Position numbers and translations under genes: made by a program
Shown here: piece after piece, positions 37,331 through 44,962 of the stretch
Layout: each line of letters starts with the position of its first letter
Position numbering within the stretch: the stretch's first letter is position 1
Notes under the pieces: model-generated
Told to the model about the DNA's origin: nothing
Database searches by the model: none
What the model saw: only the letters and a program-made list of their open reading frames with translations
Assembly: GCF_024330105.1 (NCBI RefSeq)
Contig: NZ_JANDHW010000003.1
Location: 268,361-332,360 of the forward strand
DNA length: 64,000 nucleotides
Direction: 5' to 3'
DNA from: Coprobacter tertius
Lineage (GTDB): Bacteria > Bacteroidota > Bacteroidia > Bacteroidales > Coprobacteraceae

Positions 37331-39036
37331 TAATTTTTTTCAGGAATGGGGTAGGTAATACCATCACAGTAGAATCGGTAGTTGAGGGCAAAGTCCATAG
37401 TAGCGCCACCGAAATTGTCTAAGTGTTTGGTGAGTTTTTCGAAGGGGTGCGGGGTTTGTTGCACCGGTTTCCACACATTTTTGTTCTTATCGAACTCGAA
37501 TTCTTGCGTTAGCGTAAATTCCCACTCTTCCATTTCCTTATCCAGTTTATAGGTCTGGTTTTTCACGTAGAACAGAGTTTCTATACTAATACGGGAATCT
37601 TTAGGAACGCCTGTAAATGTAAAATTTCTAAATATGGGAATATTTGCGCCGTTATTTTTAGTATTTTGATGAATAGGGGACACAATCATAGTTTTTTTTC
37701 TTTCAACATTATCCTCACTTCTTGTACATATATTTACCTCTTTTAAGATCATTTTGGAGTAATTAGAAATTTCCCGTTTCGATTGCGGTGCAGGCATAAC
37801 TGCGTCATAAATATCGATAGTAACATCATTGCTTGGTATTTCCGGTAAGTAAGTCTGGTTAGTGACTTCGTACTCGAGGGTATTGCTGAGCCACACGGTA
37901 CTGTTATCGATCAGATGCGAGATTTTGTAAGAGATGGGAACCCCGATATTGTGGGCGGAAACGACGGCGCCTTCGGCGACGAACTTGTTGAGTTTTTCGT
38001 AATCGCCGAAAACGGTCTCGAGGCCGGCGACAGCGCCGCCGCCGAGTTGCACCATTTTGCATCCGGCCTCGTTAAAGGTTAGTTTCGGGTCTGAGGATCC
38101 GGTTATAATTTGGCCGGCAACTGCGGCTTTCACCGCCATCTCGAGAGTATTCCTGCTGACGCTCGACTCGTAAAGTGTTATATAGGATTCTCCGTAAGAG
38201 ACCGAACTCACGTAGCAGATGGGGTTTCCCGGAGCGGTATCATCTTTCAGGTCTTCGGTGGTGATTTCCTCGGTGAAGACTCCCTTATACCCGGGTTCAG
38301 CGGGTTCGTATGCGATAGAAAAATAGATTCGGTCGAGTTTTACCGCTACGTAGTTTTTATTTTTATCCCAGTTTCCGAACTTTTGTCGGAGGACCGGAGT
38401 CCATAATTTCAGGTTTAAACCGAGTTTCAGGGCCATTTCTTCGGGTGAAGTAACCGGCTCTATCGTAAACTCGGTGCGGGCAGGAGAAGGACTTACGTGT
38501 TTTTCTATTAATTCTTCTATGGCCAGATCAGTCCGTACACTGCTCATTTGGGTATCTACATACCATTTATCCATATCTTCTTTGTTTTCCATCAATGACA
38601 GACTTAAACGGCCGGGTTTGCGCTTGCTGTATATGGGTATGCCGGCGGGAATGCCGTCAGTCAACGATTTTCCCTGTATGAGGGCGCCGGGCCAGAGGAT
38701 ATCCCAGGGATCGAGGGTGACGAACTCCATGGGATTATCTACGATGCTGTGGCGCGTGGTGGTTTTATAAGAATACCCTTTATATGTTAATCCTGAGATA
38801 TCATCCTGATATTTTTCCAGTTTATCCGACTTTTTTTCGTCGAGTAATATAACCGTATTTTTTTCGGGCAAAGCGGCGATACGTCCTGCCTTTTCGATCA
38901 GTTCGCCGACAGCGGTCTGTTGCGGGTTCGTATCCGGATTATTTTTATCGGTATTATCCTTGTCATTGCAGGCTGAGAATACCGTTAAACACATTAATAT
39001 TCCTAAGAATGAGTATAATTTATATTTCACATTCAT
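37330..39036 (-). CDS. CDC-like pore-forming lipoprotein, paralogue D
   Basis: 568 aa from the ATG at 39034-39036, chosen because it opens a lipoprotein signal (LTVFSAC, then NDKDN); an ATG at 39072 would add a non-signal leader. The start overlaps the end of gene C by 17 bases. The N-terminal module is like E, but 'NTVILLDEKKSDK' is shared with G, so it is a mosaic. The core has 'GGGAVAGLETVF', where the others have GGDP. The hypervariable C-terminal segment is its own ('KEVNICTRSEDNVERKK'). Confidence 0.87.
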   Translation of the reverse strand: MNVKYKLYSFLGILMCLTVFSACNDKDNTDKNNPDTNPQQTAVGELIEKAGRIAALPEKNTVILLDEKKSDKLEKYQDDISGLTYKGYSYKTTTRHSIVDNPMEFVTLDPWDILWPGALIQGKSLTDGIPAGIPIYSKRKPGRLSLSLMENKEDMDKWYVDTQMSSVRTDLAIEELIEKHVSPSPARTEFTIEPVTSPEEMALKLGLNLKLWTPVLRQKFGNWDKNKNYVAVKLDRIYFSIAYEPAEPGYKGVFTEEITTEDLKDDTAPGNPICYVSSVSYGESYITLYESSVSRNTLEMAVKAAVAGQIITGSSDPKLTFNEAGCKMVQLGGGAVAGLETVFGDYEKLNKFVAEGAVVSAHNIGVPISYKISHLIDNSTVWLSNTLEYEVTNQTYLPEIPSNDVTIDIYDAVMPAPQSKREISNYSKMILKEVNICTRSEDNVERKKTMIVSPIHQNTKNNGANIPIFRNFTFTGVPKDSRISIETLFYVKNQTYKLDKEMEEWEFTLTQEFEFDKNKNVWKPVQQTPHPFEKLTKHLDNFGGATMDFALNYRFYCDGITYPIPEKN

Positions 39037-39700
39037 GATTCGTTTCAGATATAGGGTAAATAACTTTGTCAAAGGAGAATCGGTAATATAAGGTAAAATC
39101 TATGGTCGCCCCGGCGAAATTATCTTTGTGTATCGATATTTTTTCTAAGGGATACGGAAGATTGTTTATCGGTCGCCAAGCGTTTTTATTCCTGTCGTAT
39201 TCGAAATCCTGTTTCAGACGAATATCGGCTTTCTCGGTGCATTTTGCGGGGTACAGGCACTTTACCTCGACATAGAATTCGATTTCGATGCGGATGAGGG
39301 CATCGGGAGGTACTTTCGAGAAAACGACCGACCGCTCGATCGGGAAAAAGGCACCCGTATCGTTTATTCGTAACGTAAGGGGATATTTTATGATCTGTTT
39401 CTTGATTTTATAATTCCCGTTTCGGTCTAATTCCGACACGGTAACCGAAAGTAACGTAATCGATCCGTCGTCAATCGGGTGGTTATTTACTTTTCGCAAG
39501 GGCACCATATAAGCGTTGAGAACATTCACGATAACATGCTGTCCTTTTTCATCGGGCATATAATAGGGGCTGATATTGTAATTGTTGATAATACGTTTAT
39601 ATACTGCGCTATAATCGACCCATTGGCGAATTTGGGCAGCCGCCCCGGTAGGGGCGGCTGCTCTGTTGTTTCCGGGATTTTCTCTTTGATAGTAATTCAT
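39020..39700 (-). CDS. stand-alone CDCL C-terminal domain protein (gene C)
   Basis: 226 aa without a signal peptide. From about residue 45 it aligns only with the C-terminal (domain 4-like) part of the CDCLs: 'NVLNAYMVPLRKVNNH' against 'DIHEAIMSPPQSKREI', then 'DALIRIEIEFYVEV', 'DFEYDRNKNAWRPINNLPYPLEK' and 'NFAGATIDFTLYYRF'. It is more diverged than the full-length sisters yet fully open, so it is probably maintained. The N-terminus is Ala/Pro-rich and is encoded by a GC-rich hairpin. It could be a decoy, a regulator or immunity factor, or a truncation remnant. Confidence 0.75.
   Translation of the reverse strand: MNYYQRENPGNNRAAAPTGAAAQIRQWVDYSAVYKRIINNYNISPYYMPDEKGQHVIVNVLNAYMVPLRKVNNHPIDDGSITLLSVTVSELDRNGNYKIKKQIIKYPLTLRINDTGAFFPIERSVVFSKVPPDALIRIEIEFYVEVKCLYPAKCTEKADIRLKQDFEYDRNKNAWRPINNLPYPLEKISIHKDNFAGATIDFTLYYRFSFDKVIYPISETNHECEI
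39636..39661. repeat. GC-rich perfect hairpin inside gene C
   Basis: 11-bp arms (39636-39646 and 39651-39661) around a 4-base loop, far more GC-rich than the surroundings, about 40-65 bases inside the ORF of gene C. There is no T-run on either side, so it is not a classical terminator. It may affect translation, polarity or mRNA processing between genes B and D. Confidence 0.7.
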
Positions 39701-39739
39701 ATTTTTTTAATCGGTATTTGTTAGATGTCTCTGGTTTCA

Positions 39740-41476
39740 TTAATTTTTTTCAGGGATGGGATAGATAATGCCATCGCAATAGAAGCGGTAGTTGAGGGTA
39801 AAATCCATAGTAGCGCCGCCGAAATTTTCAATGTGTTTGGTGAGTTTCTCGAAAGGGTTCGGGTTTTGTTGCACGGGTCTCCATACGTTTTTATTTTTAT
39901 CGAACTCGAAATCCTGTATCAGCGTAAACTCGTCTTCTTCCTTTTGCGTACCGGGTTTATAAGTTTGATTTATAGCGTAGAATTGGGCTTCGATACGAAT
40001 TCTTGAATCATGAGGTACACTTAAATAGTTTAAAGTTTTAAATATAGGAATACTAGCGCCATTATTTTTAGTATTTTGGATATTTGGTTTCTTTACTAAA
40101 TAATCGTATATTTTAGTTCCATCACTATCTAATTGATATACATTTACTGCTCTTAAAATCATAGCCGAGTAATTAGAAATCTCCCGTTTCGATTGTGGTG
40201 GCGGCATAATTACGTCATAAATATCGATAGTGACATTATTTTTGGGCACAGCCGGTAAGAAGGTTTGGGTAGTGACATCGTATTCGAGCGTATTGCTGAG
40301 CCGCACGGTACTGTTGTCGAGCAAGTGCGAGAGTTTGTAAGAGATGGGTACGCCTATATTGTGGGCGGAAACGACGGCGCCGTCGGTGACGAACTTGCGG
40401 AGTTTTTCGTAATCGCCGAAAACGGTCTCGAGGCCGGCGACAGGGTCGCCGCCGAGCTGTACCATTTTGCATTTGGCCTCGTTAAAGGTTTGTTTTCGGT
40501 CTACCGATGCGCTTGCTTCTTGACCGGCAAATGCGGCTTTCACGGCCAGCTCGAGGGTGCGGCGGCTTTCCCTCGACTCGTAGAGCATAATATACGAGCG
40601 GCCGTAAGAGACCGAACTCACGTAACAGATGGGATTATCGGGGCCGGTGTAATATTTGAGGTCGAGCGGGGTAATGTCGTCGGTAAAGGTGCCCACTATA
40701 CCGCCGTCGGGCCCTTCGTAGGCCATGGTAAAAAAGATCTGGTTGAGTTTTACCGCCACGTAGCTTTTGCTGTCGCTCCAGTTGCCGCCGAAATTCTGGT
40801 TGAGTTTGCTGCCGAAAAGTTTCAGGTTTACCCCCAATTTCAGCGCCATTTCCTCGACCGAAGTTACGGTTTCTATCTCGAAGGCGGTCCGTGCCGGGTT
40901 GGCGTTGAGATGTTTCTCGAGCAGCTCGTTCATCGCCTGGGTAACGAAGGCTCCGCTCAGGGGTACCTCTTTGTACCAGGTATCCATATTCTGGTTACCC
41001 GAAACGAGGGAGAGATAGATTCTGCCCGGTTTCCGCTTGCTGAAGATGGGGATGCTGGCGGGGATACCGTCGGTCAACGATTTACCCTGTATCAAGGCGC
41101 CGGGCCAGAGAATGTCCCAGGGATCGAGGGTGACGAACTCCATGGGGTTATTCACGATGCTGTGGTGCGTGGTGGTTTTATAGGAATATCCTTTATATTT
41201 TAAACCAGATGCTTCATCGGTATAATAATCCAGTTTATCCGACTTTGCTGAATCAACCAGTGTCGTGATATTTTTTTCGGGCAAGGTGGCGATGCGGCCT
41301 GCCTTTACGATGAGATCGGCCACGGCCTCCTGATTGGGATTCATGGGCGGTAGCGGTTCCTCTTCCGGGTCTACCGGCTGTTCTTTGATGATAATGGTCT
41401 CTTTTTCGTGACAACTAAAAAATGCGGTTATCGTACAAAAAGCGATAAGGGCGGCAATTAAAAAATTCTTGTTCAT
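39740..41476 (-). CDS. CDC-like pore-forming lipoprotein, paralogue B
   Basis: 578 aa, with the lipoprotein signal TAFFSC (Cys22) followed by HEKE and a Pro/Glu-rich linker ('PVDPEEEPLPPMNPNQEA'). It is the closest of the paralogues to the CDC consensus: it keeps 'SSVSYGRSYIMLYES' (others have YGES), and has 'VKLNQIFFTMAYEGPDGG' and 'GTFTDDITPLDLK' aligned with the perfringolysin strand before domain 3. The cluster 'CKMVQLGGDPVAGLETVFGDYEKL' and 'GVPISYKLSHLLDNS' is intact. The undecapeptide region is replaced by 'FYAINQTYKPGTQ'. It is probably the parent of the D-G expansion. After its stop the sequence TAATGAAACCAGAGACATC resembles the sequence after the last gene G. Confidence 0.9.
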   Translation of the reverse strand: MNKNFLIAALIAFCTITAFFSCHEKETIIIKEQPVDPEEEPLPPMNPNQEAVADLIVKAGRIATLPEKNITTLVDSAKSDKLDYYTDEASGLKYKGYSYKTTTHHSIVNNPMEFVTLDPWDILWPGALIQGKSLTDGIPASIPIFSKRKPGRIYLSLVSGNQNMDTWYKEVPLSGAFVTQAMNELLEKHLNANPARTAFEIETVTSVEEMALKLGVNLKLFGSKLNQNFGGNWSDSKSYVAVKLNQIFFTMAYEGPDGGIVGTFTDDITPLDLKYYTGPDNPICYVSSVSYGRSYIMLYESRESRRTLELAVKAAFAGQEASASVDRKQTFNEAKCKMVQLGGDPVAGLETVFGDYEKLRKFVTDGAVVSAHNIGVPISYKLSHLLDNSTVRLSNTLEYDVTTQTFLPAVPKNNVTIDIYDVIMPPPQSKREISNYSAMILRAVNVYQLDSDGTKIYDYLVKKPNIQNTKNNGASIPIFKTLNYLSVPHDSRIRIEAQFYAINQTYKPGTQKEEDEFTLIQDFEFDKNKNVWRPVQQNPNPFEKLTKHIENFGGATMDFTLNYRFYCDGIIYPIPEKN

Positions 41477-41508
41477 GATTTTAAAGATATTTAATATTAT
41501 AATGTTAA

Positions 41509-43245
41509 TTATTGTTTATAAGTTTCGCGGTTTGCGCTGAAGCGGAAACCGAGTTGGAAGTCGATATAACAGAAATTGAAATAATCCCTGAGGTTCATCA
41601 GGGTAAAAGAATCTTTCTGGTAAATGTCTTTGTCGCTGATTTTCCAGGTTTGAGTTTTGTCGTCGAAGGCGAATTCGAGCCGTTTACGGTAAATGCGCTG
41701 GTCGGCCGAGGTGCCCCCGCCGTAGCGCTCGATGTAATAGTGTACGGTAAACTCGATCGCAACGCGTTTATCGGTATTTTCGCCCAACTCGCCGGTACTT
41801 ATCCGGTGGTCGTATTTGCGGTAGGTGGCGTTTTCTTTGGTAGGTACCCGTACGATGCCCGTTTTCAGGGGGGGAAGCCTTTTAAAGAGCGACCCGTCGC
41901 GGTTGTATACGTTTACCGCGATATCGCCTACGGTAACCCACGAGTGGTTAGAGAGTTGCATATTGCCGCCGGTAAGGTTGAGCTTGTCGGAGAATATGTC
42001 TTTGATCTCGATGGTTACGTTATTGGTCTTTTTCTCGGGGATATAGGTGAGTTTCTCGGTAACGACATCGAGTTTTTTATACGTAATCAGGGGGACGGCG
42101 TTTTGCAGGTAGCATACCTTGTAACTAATGGGCGCCCCGACGTTGTCTTTCGAGAAAACGGCACCGCCGATGACGAACTCGCGTATTTTGTCGGGATCGG
42201 TCGTTATGGTCTCGAGCCCGGCCACCGGATTACCGCCCACCTGTACCATGTATACTTTAGACTTGTGAATGATTTTTTTCTCCTGCGGGGTAAAATCCTC
42301 GAGATTCTCGGTGCTATAGGCTTTACGCAGCACGTCGTAGAGTTTGTTTTCGGAGTATTCCGACTCGTACAGCAGAATGAAATACCGGCCGTACGAGACC
42401 GACGCGATATAACAGGGCGGATTGTTCTCGGTTATATAGGCTTTCAGGTCGTTGTATTCGATATTTTGCGAAAATACGTTTTCGATACCCCGGTAATCGT
42501 ACGATATGGTAAAGAATACCTGCCGGAGTTTTATCATCACCTTATTGGTGTATGTGGTCCAGTTGACCGGCTTGAACGCGCCGTTGCTTTTTTCGTTCAG
42601 TTCCTCGGGGCGCATATCGAGGTAATAGGACATTTCCTCGATAGAGGAGACCGACGATTGCAGGTACGATACGTCGGCGGGAAATCCGCTCTCGTAGGGC
42701 GCCAGCATATCGTTCATGGCTTGTGTAACTCCCGCTCCCGACATGTTTTCGACATGGCGGTAATACATCATGTCTTCTTGTCCGGATACTACGTTGAGTA
42801 CGATTTCGCCTCCCGCGCGCTTGTCGGCTACGGGTATAGCGGCGAGGTTACCGTCGGCCACCGACTTGCCCTGTATGAGGTTGCCGGGCCAGATGACATC
42901 GACCGATTTCATGGGCGGCAGTTCGGCCACTTTTTCGAACGCTTTTTGAGAGAACGTAAAATTCACGGGCGTGTAATACCCGTAGTCTTCGGTTTCTTCG
43001 TCGTACCGGTACACTACGTCGTTATCTTTTCTCGATACCAATTCCCGTTTCATAGGGGTAGTTTCTTCGGTAGGTAATGTACCGGCACTGTCGATAAGTT
43101 CTTTGATTTTATTTATCTTTTCGATAAATATTTCTTCTGCGGTAGGCAGATGGGGGGTCGGTAACGGGGCCTCTTCTTTATCGGTACAACGGATAAAGAT
43201 GAATAAAACCATGCAGGCAATGGCGATTGATAAAATTTTGTTCAT
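41509..43245 (-). CDS. divergent CDC-like pore-forming lipoprotein (gene A, first of operon)
   Basis: 578 aa from the ATG at 43243-43245, which opens a lipoprotein signal (FIFIRC, Cys20, then TDKEEA). The in-frame ATG at 43320 gives a leader with no signal logic. The CDC blocks are present in order: 'VIWPGNLIQGKSVADG', 'IKLRQVFFTISYDYRGIENVFSQNIEYNDLK', 'IASVSYGRYFILLYES', 'YMVQVGGNPVAGLETI' and 'GAPISYKVCYL'. The C-terminal half has its own domain with 'YYIERYGGGTSADQRIYRKRLEFAFDDKTQTWKI' motifs, diverged from B-G. It may be the partner of a two-component pore with B-G. The next gene lies 32 bases downstream. Confidence 0.88.
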   Translation of the reverse strand: MNKILSIAIACMVLFIFIRCTDKEEAPLPTPHLPTAEEIFIEKINKIKELIDSAGTLPTEETTPMKRELVSRKDNDVVYRYDEETEDYGYYTPVNFTFSQKAFEKVAELPPMKSVDVIWPGNLIQGKSVADGNLAAIPVADKRAGGEIVLNVVSGQEDMMYYRHVENMSGAGVTQAMNDMLAPYESGFPADVSYLQSSVSSIEEMSYYLDMRPEELNEKSNGAFKPVNWTTYTNKVMIKLRQVFFTISYDYRGIENVFSQNIEYNDLKAYITENNPPCYIASVSYGRYFILLYESEYSENKLYDVLRKAYSTENLEDFTPQEKKIIHKSKVYMVQVGGNPVAGLETITTDPDKIREFVIGGAVFSKDNVGAPISYKVCYLQNAVPLITYKKLDVVTEKLTYIPEKKTNNVTIEIKDIFSDKLNLTGGNMQLSNHSWVTVGDIAVNVYNRDGSLFKRLPPLKTGIVRVPTKENATYRKYDHRISTGELGENTDKRVAIEFTVHYYIERYGGGTSADQRIYRKRLEFAFDDKTQTWKISDKDIYQKDSFTLMNLRDYFNFCYIDFQLGFRFSANRETYKQ

Positions 43246-43564
43246 AGTAAAAATTAATTCACTTACTATAATATTAAGTAATAATCTTGCAAAGAAACGA
43301 AAAAATTTAGAATAGTACAATAAATTTAGTCCGTATTAACACTGTATTTGCGATCTTCTGAACTACTTCTGTCTGCCTAAGGCTTTGTCTTGTCATTTTG
43401 AACCTTACCTGTTCTCCTTCATTTACCCTCAGGATGACGTGTGGTTAAGCTGGAGAAAAGGGGCGAATGACCGGAAATACGATAATAAAAAACGATTGAT
43501 AGGCCGGATATTAAATAATATTATTACATTTGTTACAACAGTATTAATTTTATTGAAATCTATT
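43246..43564. other. divergent promoter region with partial repeat
   Basis: A 319-base gap between the CDCL operon and the TlpA-like lipoprotein gene. The CDCL promoter must lie in 43246-43320, but only a weak TTTCTTTG-like box is visible on the minus strand. On the plus strand TACATTTG at 43525-43532 is a good -7 box for the lipoprotein gene. A partial copy of the interspersed repeat (CCTTCAT...CTCAGGATGAC) lies at 43417-43438. There is no gene. Confidence 0.5.
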
Positions 43565-44722
43565 ATGAGAAGAATTTGTTTGTTCGGCGTTGCGTTGTTG
43601 CTCTTTTTTTCTTCCTGTGAACAGAAAAAGACGGTAACGGGAGAGGTGAAAGGGCTTACTAACGATACGTTGCTGGTGATGAGGGTGGATCTCGATAAAT
43701 ACGGGAAAGATTTGCAGGACAGATTCAGTGATACGATCGTTGCCGTAGATGGGAAATTCGCGTTTGATCCGGCCGCTACGGGGGCTGTGAAATTGTTTAT
43801 CATTCCGAAAGAGGCTGTCGTTTCCCGTGAAGGCGGCGGCTATATCCCCGGAGCGAAAGTCGCTGAGTTTGTGTTGCTGCCCGGTGAAAAAGTGAAGTTG
43901 GAGGGGACGTTGAATGCTACGTGGTTCGATTATAAACTGAGCGGGGCTCCGCTGGCCGAAGAGTTGAGCCGGATCTCTTCGCCCTGGCGGTACGAGCAGC
44001 ATACGGCCGACTCGATAGAAATGCTGCTGCATGAAGGCCGGGTACCATTCGATTCGGTAGCGGCGCAGCGGCGCGAGGTATATGATAAAATACGGGAGGG
44101 GAAACTCGATTATATCCGTACTCACCTCGATAACCTTGCCGCTGGTTATTATCTTGCAGGTATGCCGATGGATACAACGATTAAATATTATGCTTTGTTA
44201 AGTGAAGACGTGAAAAATTCTGCGTTGAAACCGATGCTCGATTATTATAATGAACAAATCGAACGTTATCATATGGCGCAGGAAGCTAAAAATCAAGTGA
44301 CGGAAGGGACAGTTGCTCCCGATTTTACATTAAAGACTGATAAAGGTGAGGACTTTACCCTTTCGTCGCTGAAAGGAAAATATGCCGTGCTCGACTTCTG
44401 GGGAAGCTGGTGCGGTTATTGTATCAAAGGAATTCCCGATATGAAGAAGTACTACGACAAATATAAAGGAAAGGTAGAGTTCGTCAGCATCGCTTGCCGT
44501 GATAACGACGAGAAATGGAGAGAAGCGCTCGGGAAATATGAGATGCCGTGGATACAGGTTCGCAATAACGATACCGATGCCGCTACCGATTTGAGTATCG
44601 TTTACGGTATCGAAGGGTATCCGACGAAATATATTCTCGACGGCAACGGGGTAATCGTATCGAAGATCATCGGAGAAAGGCCCGAATTTTACAAGAAACT
44701 GGATGAGTTGTTAGAGAAATAA
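43565..44722 (+). CDS. TlpA-like thiol-disulfide lipoprotein (DUF4369 type)
   Basis: 385 aa starting at the ATG at 43565, which opens a lipoprotein signal (FFSSC, Cys18); the upstream frame from 43385 has no signal logic. An N-terminal beta-rich DUF4369-like domain (about 22-130) is followed by a helical linker and a C-terminal TlpA/AhpC domain with C283-G-Y-C286 in 'WGSWCGYC', and 'EGYPTKYILDGNG' with the cis-Pro. It probably reduces protein disulfides in the periplasm. It is divergent from the CDCL operon and I see no direct link. Confidence 0.88.
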   Translation: MRRICLFGVALLLFFSSCEQKKTVTGEVKGLTNDTLLVMRVDLDKYGKDLQDRFSDTIVAVDGKFAFDPAATGAVKLFIIPKEAVVSREGGGYIPGAKVAEFVLLPGEKVKLEGTLNATWFDYKLSGAPLAEELSRISSPWRYEQHTADSIEMLLHEGRVPFDSVAAQRREVYDKIREGKLDYIRTHLDNLAAGYYLAGMPMDTTIKYYALLSEDVKNSALKPMLDYYNEQIERYHMAQEAKNQVTEGTVAPDFTLKTDKGEDFTLSSLKGKYAVLDFWGSWCGYCIKGIPDMKKYYDKYKGKVEFVSIACRDNDEKWREALGKYEMPWIQVRNNDTDAATDLSIVYGIEGYPTKYILDGNGVIVSKIIGERPEFYKKLDELLEK

Positions 44723-44763
44723 AAAAACTCTGGCTAACCTCTTGAAAAATACTTTTGTTTACC

Positions 44764-44880
44764 ATGCCTTTCCCCCCCTGTCGAGAGCGGTGCCCTTAAC
44801 AGGGGGGGGAATGGCATCTGAGCCGGGGGAATGTTATCCGGGAATCCTTCGTTGACACTCAGGATGACAAATAAGCTTTC
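44764..44880. repeat. interspersed hairpin repeat, copy A
   Basis: The left part is a hairpin: TGCC plus a C7 run plus TGT (about 44765-44781), pairing with ACA plus a G8 run plus GGCA (about 44800-44815). The right part is a tail of TGAGCCG..ATGTTATCCGGG..CCTTCGTTGACACTCAGGATGACA. The same order occurs at 50396-50515 and, decayed, at 31986-32112. Confidence 0.75.
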
Positions 44881-44921
44881 GTCTTCGGTAAACAGGAGGC
44901 ATCCAAAGAAAATGACATTCA

Positions 44922-44962
44922 ATAAAAGAATAAAGATGGCATTGCCATCTTTATTCTTTTAT
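44922..44962. terminator. palindromic terminator overlapping the end of the DUF4468 gene
   Basis: Two arms of about 20 bp meet at 44941-44943. The right arm includes the last codons of the minus-strand DUF4468 gene, whose stop is at 44951-44953. Confidence 0.75.

Larger units (their letters stand above)
32197..39036 (-). repeat. tandem gene-duplication array (about 1.71-kb period)
   Basis: The CDCL genes D, E, F and G repeat with a spacing of 1709-1712 bases; stops and starts share the TAATG junctions at 33909, 35621 and 37330. Long stretches of the central core are nearly identical in DNA. A block spanning each junction, including the last codons of one gene and the first of the next, is repeated too. 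This indicates unequal crossing-over or gene conversion. Confidence 0.9.

Noticed and set aside
40265..41203. A 312-codon frame antisense to CDCL gene B
   Set aside because: Same reasoning; parts of this frame recur opposite the other paralogues (36149, 38110, 32950), which shows that it is a by-product of the duplicated gene.
41512..43077. A 521-codon open frame antisense to CDCL gene A
   Set aside because: The opposite strand has the lipoprotein signal and the CDC motifs. This frame is low in motif content and arises from codon-usage bias (it is a mirror of the gene).
31775..43564. Direct repeat of the tRNA-Ser 3' end as attL/attR of an island
   Set aside because: I did not find the TTCGAATCCC..TTTCC end repeated near 43 kb, and no integrase is present.
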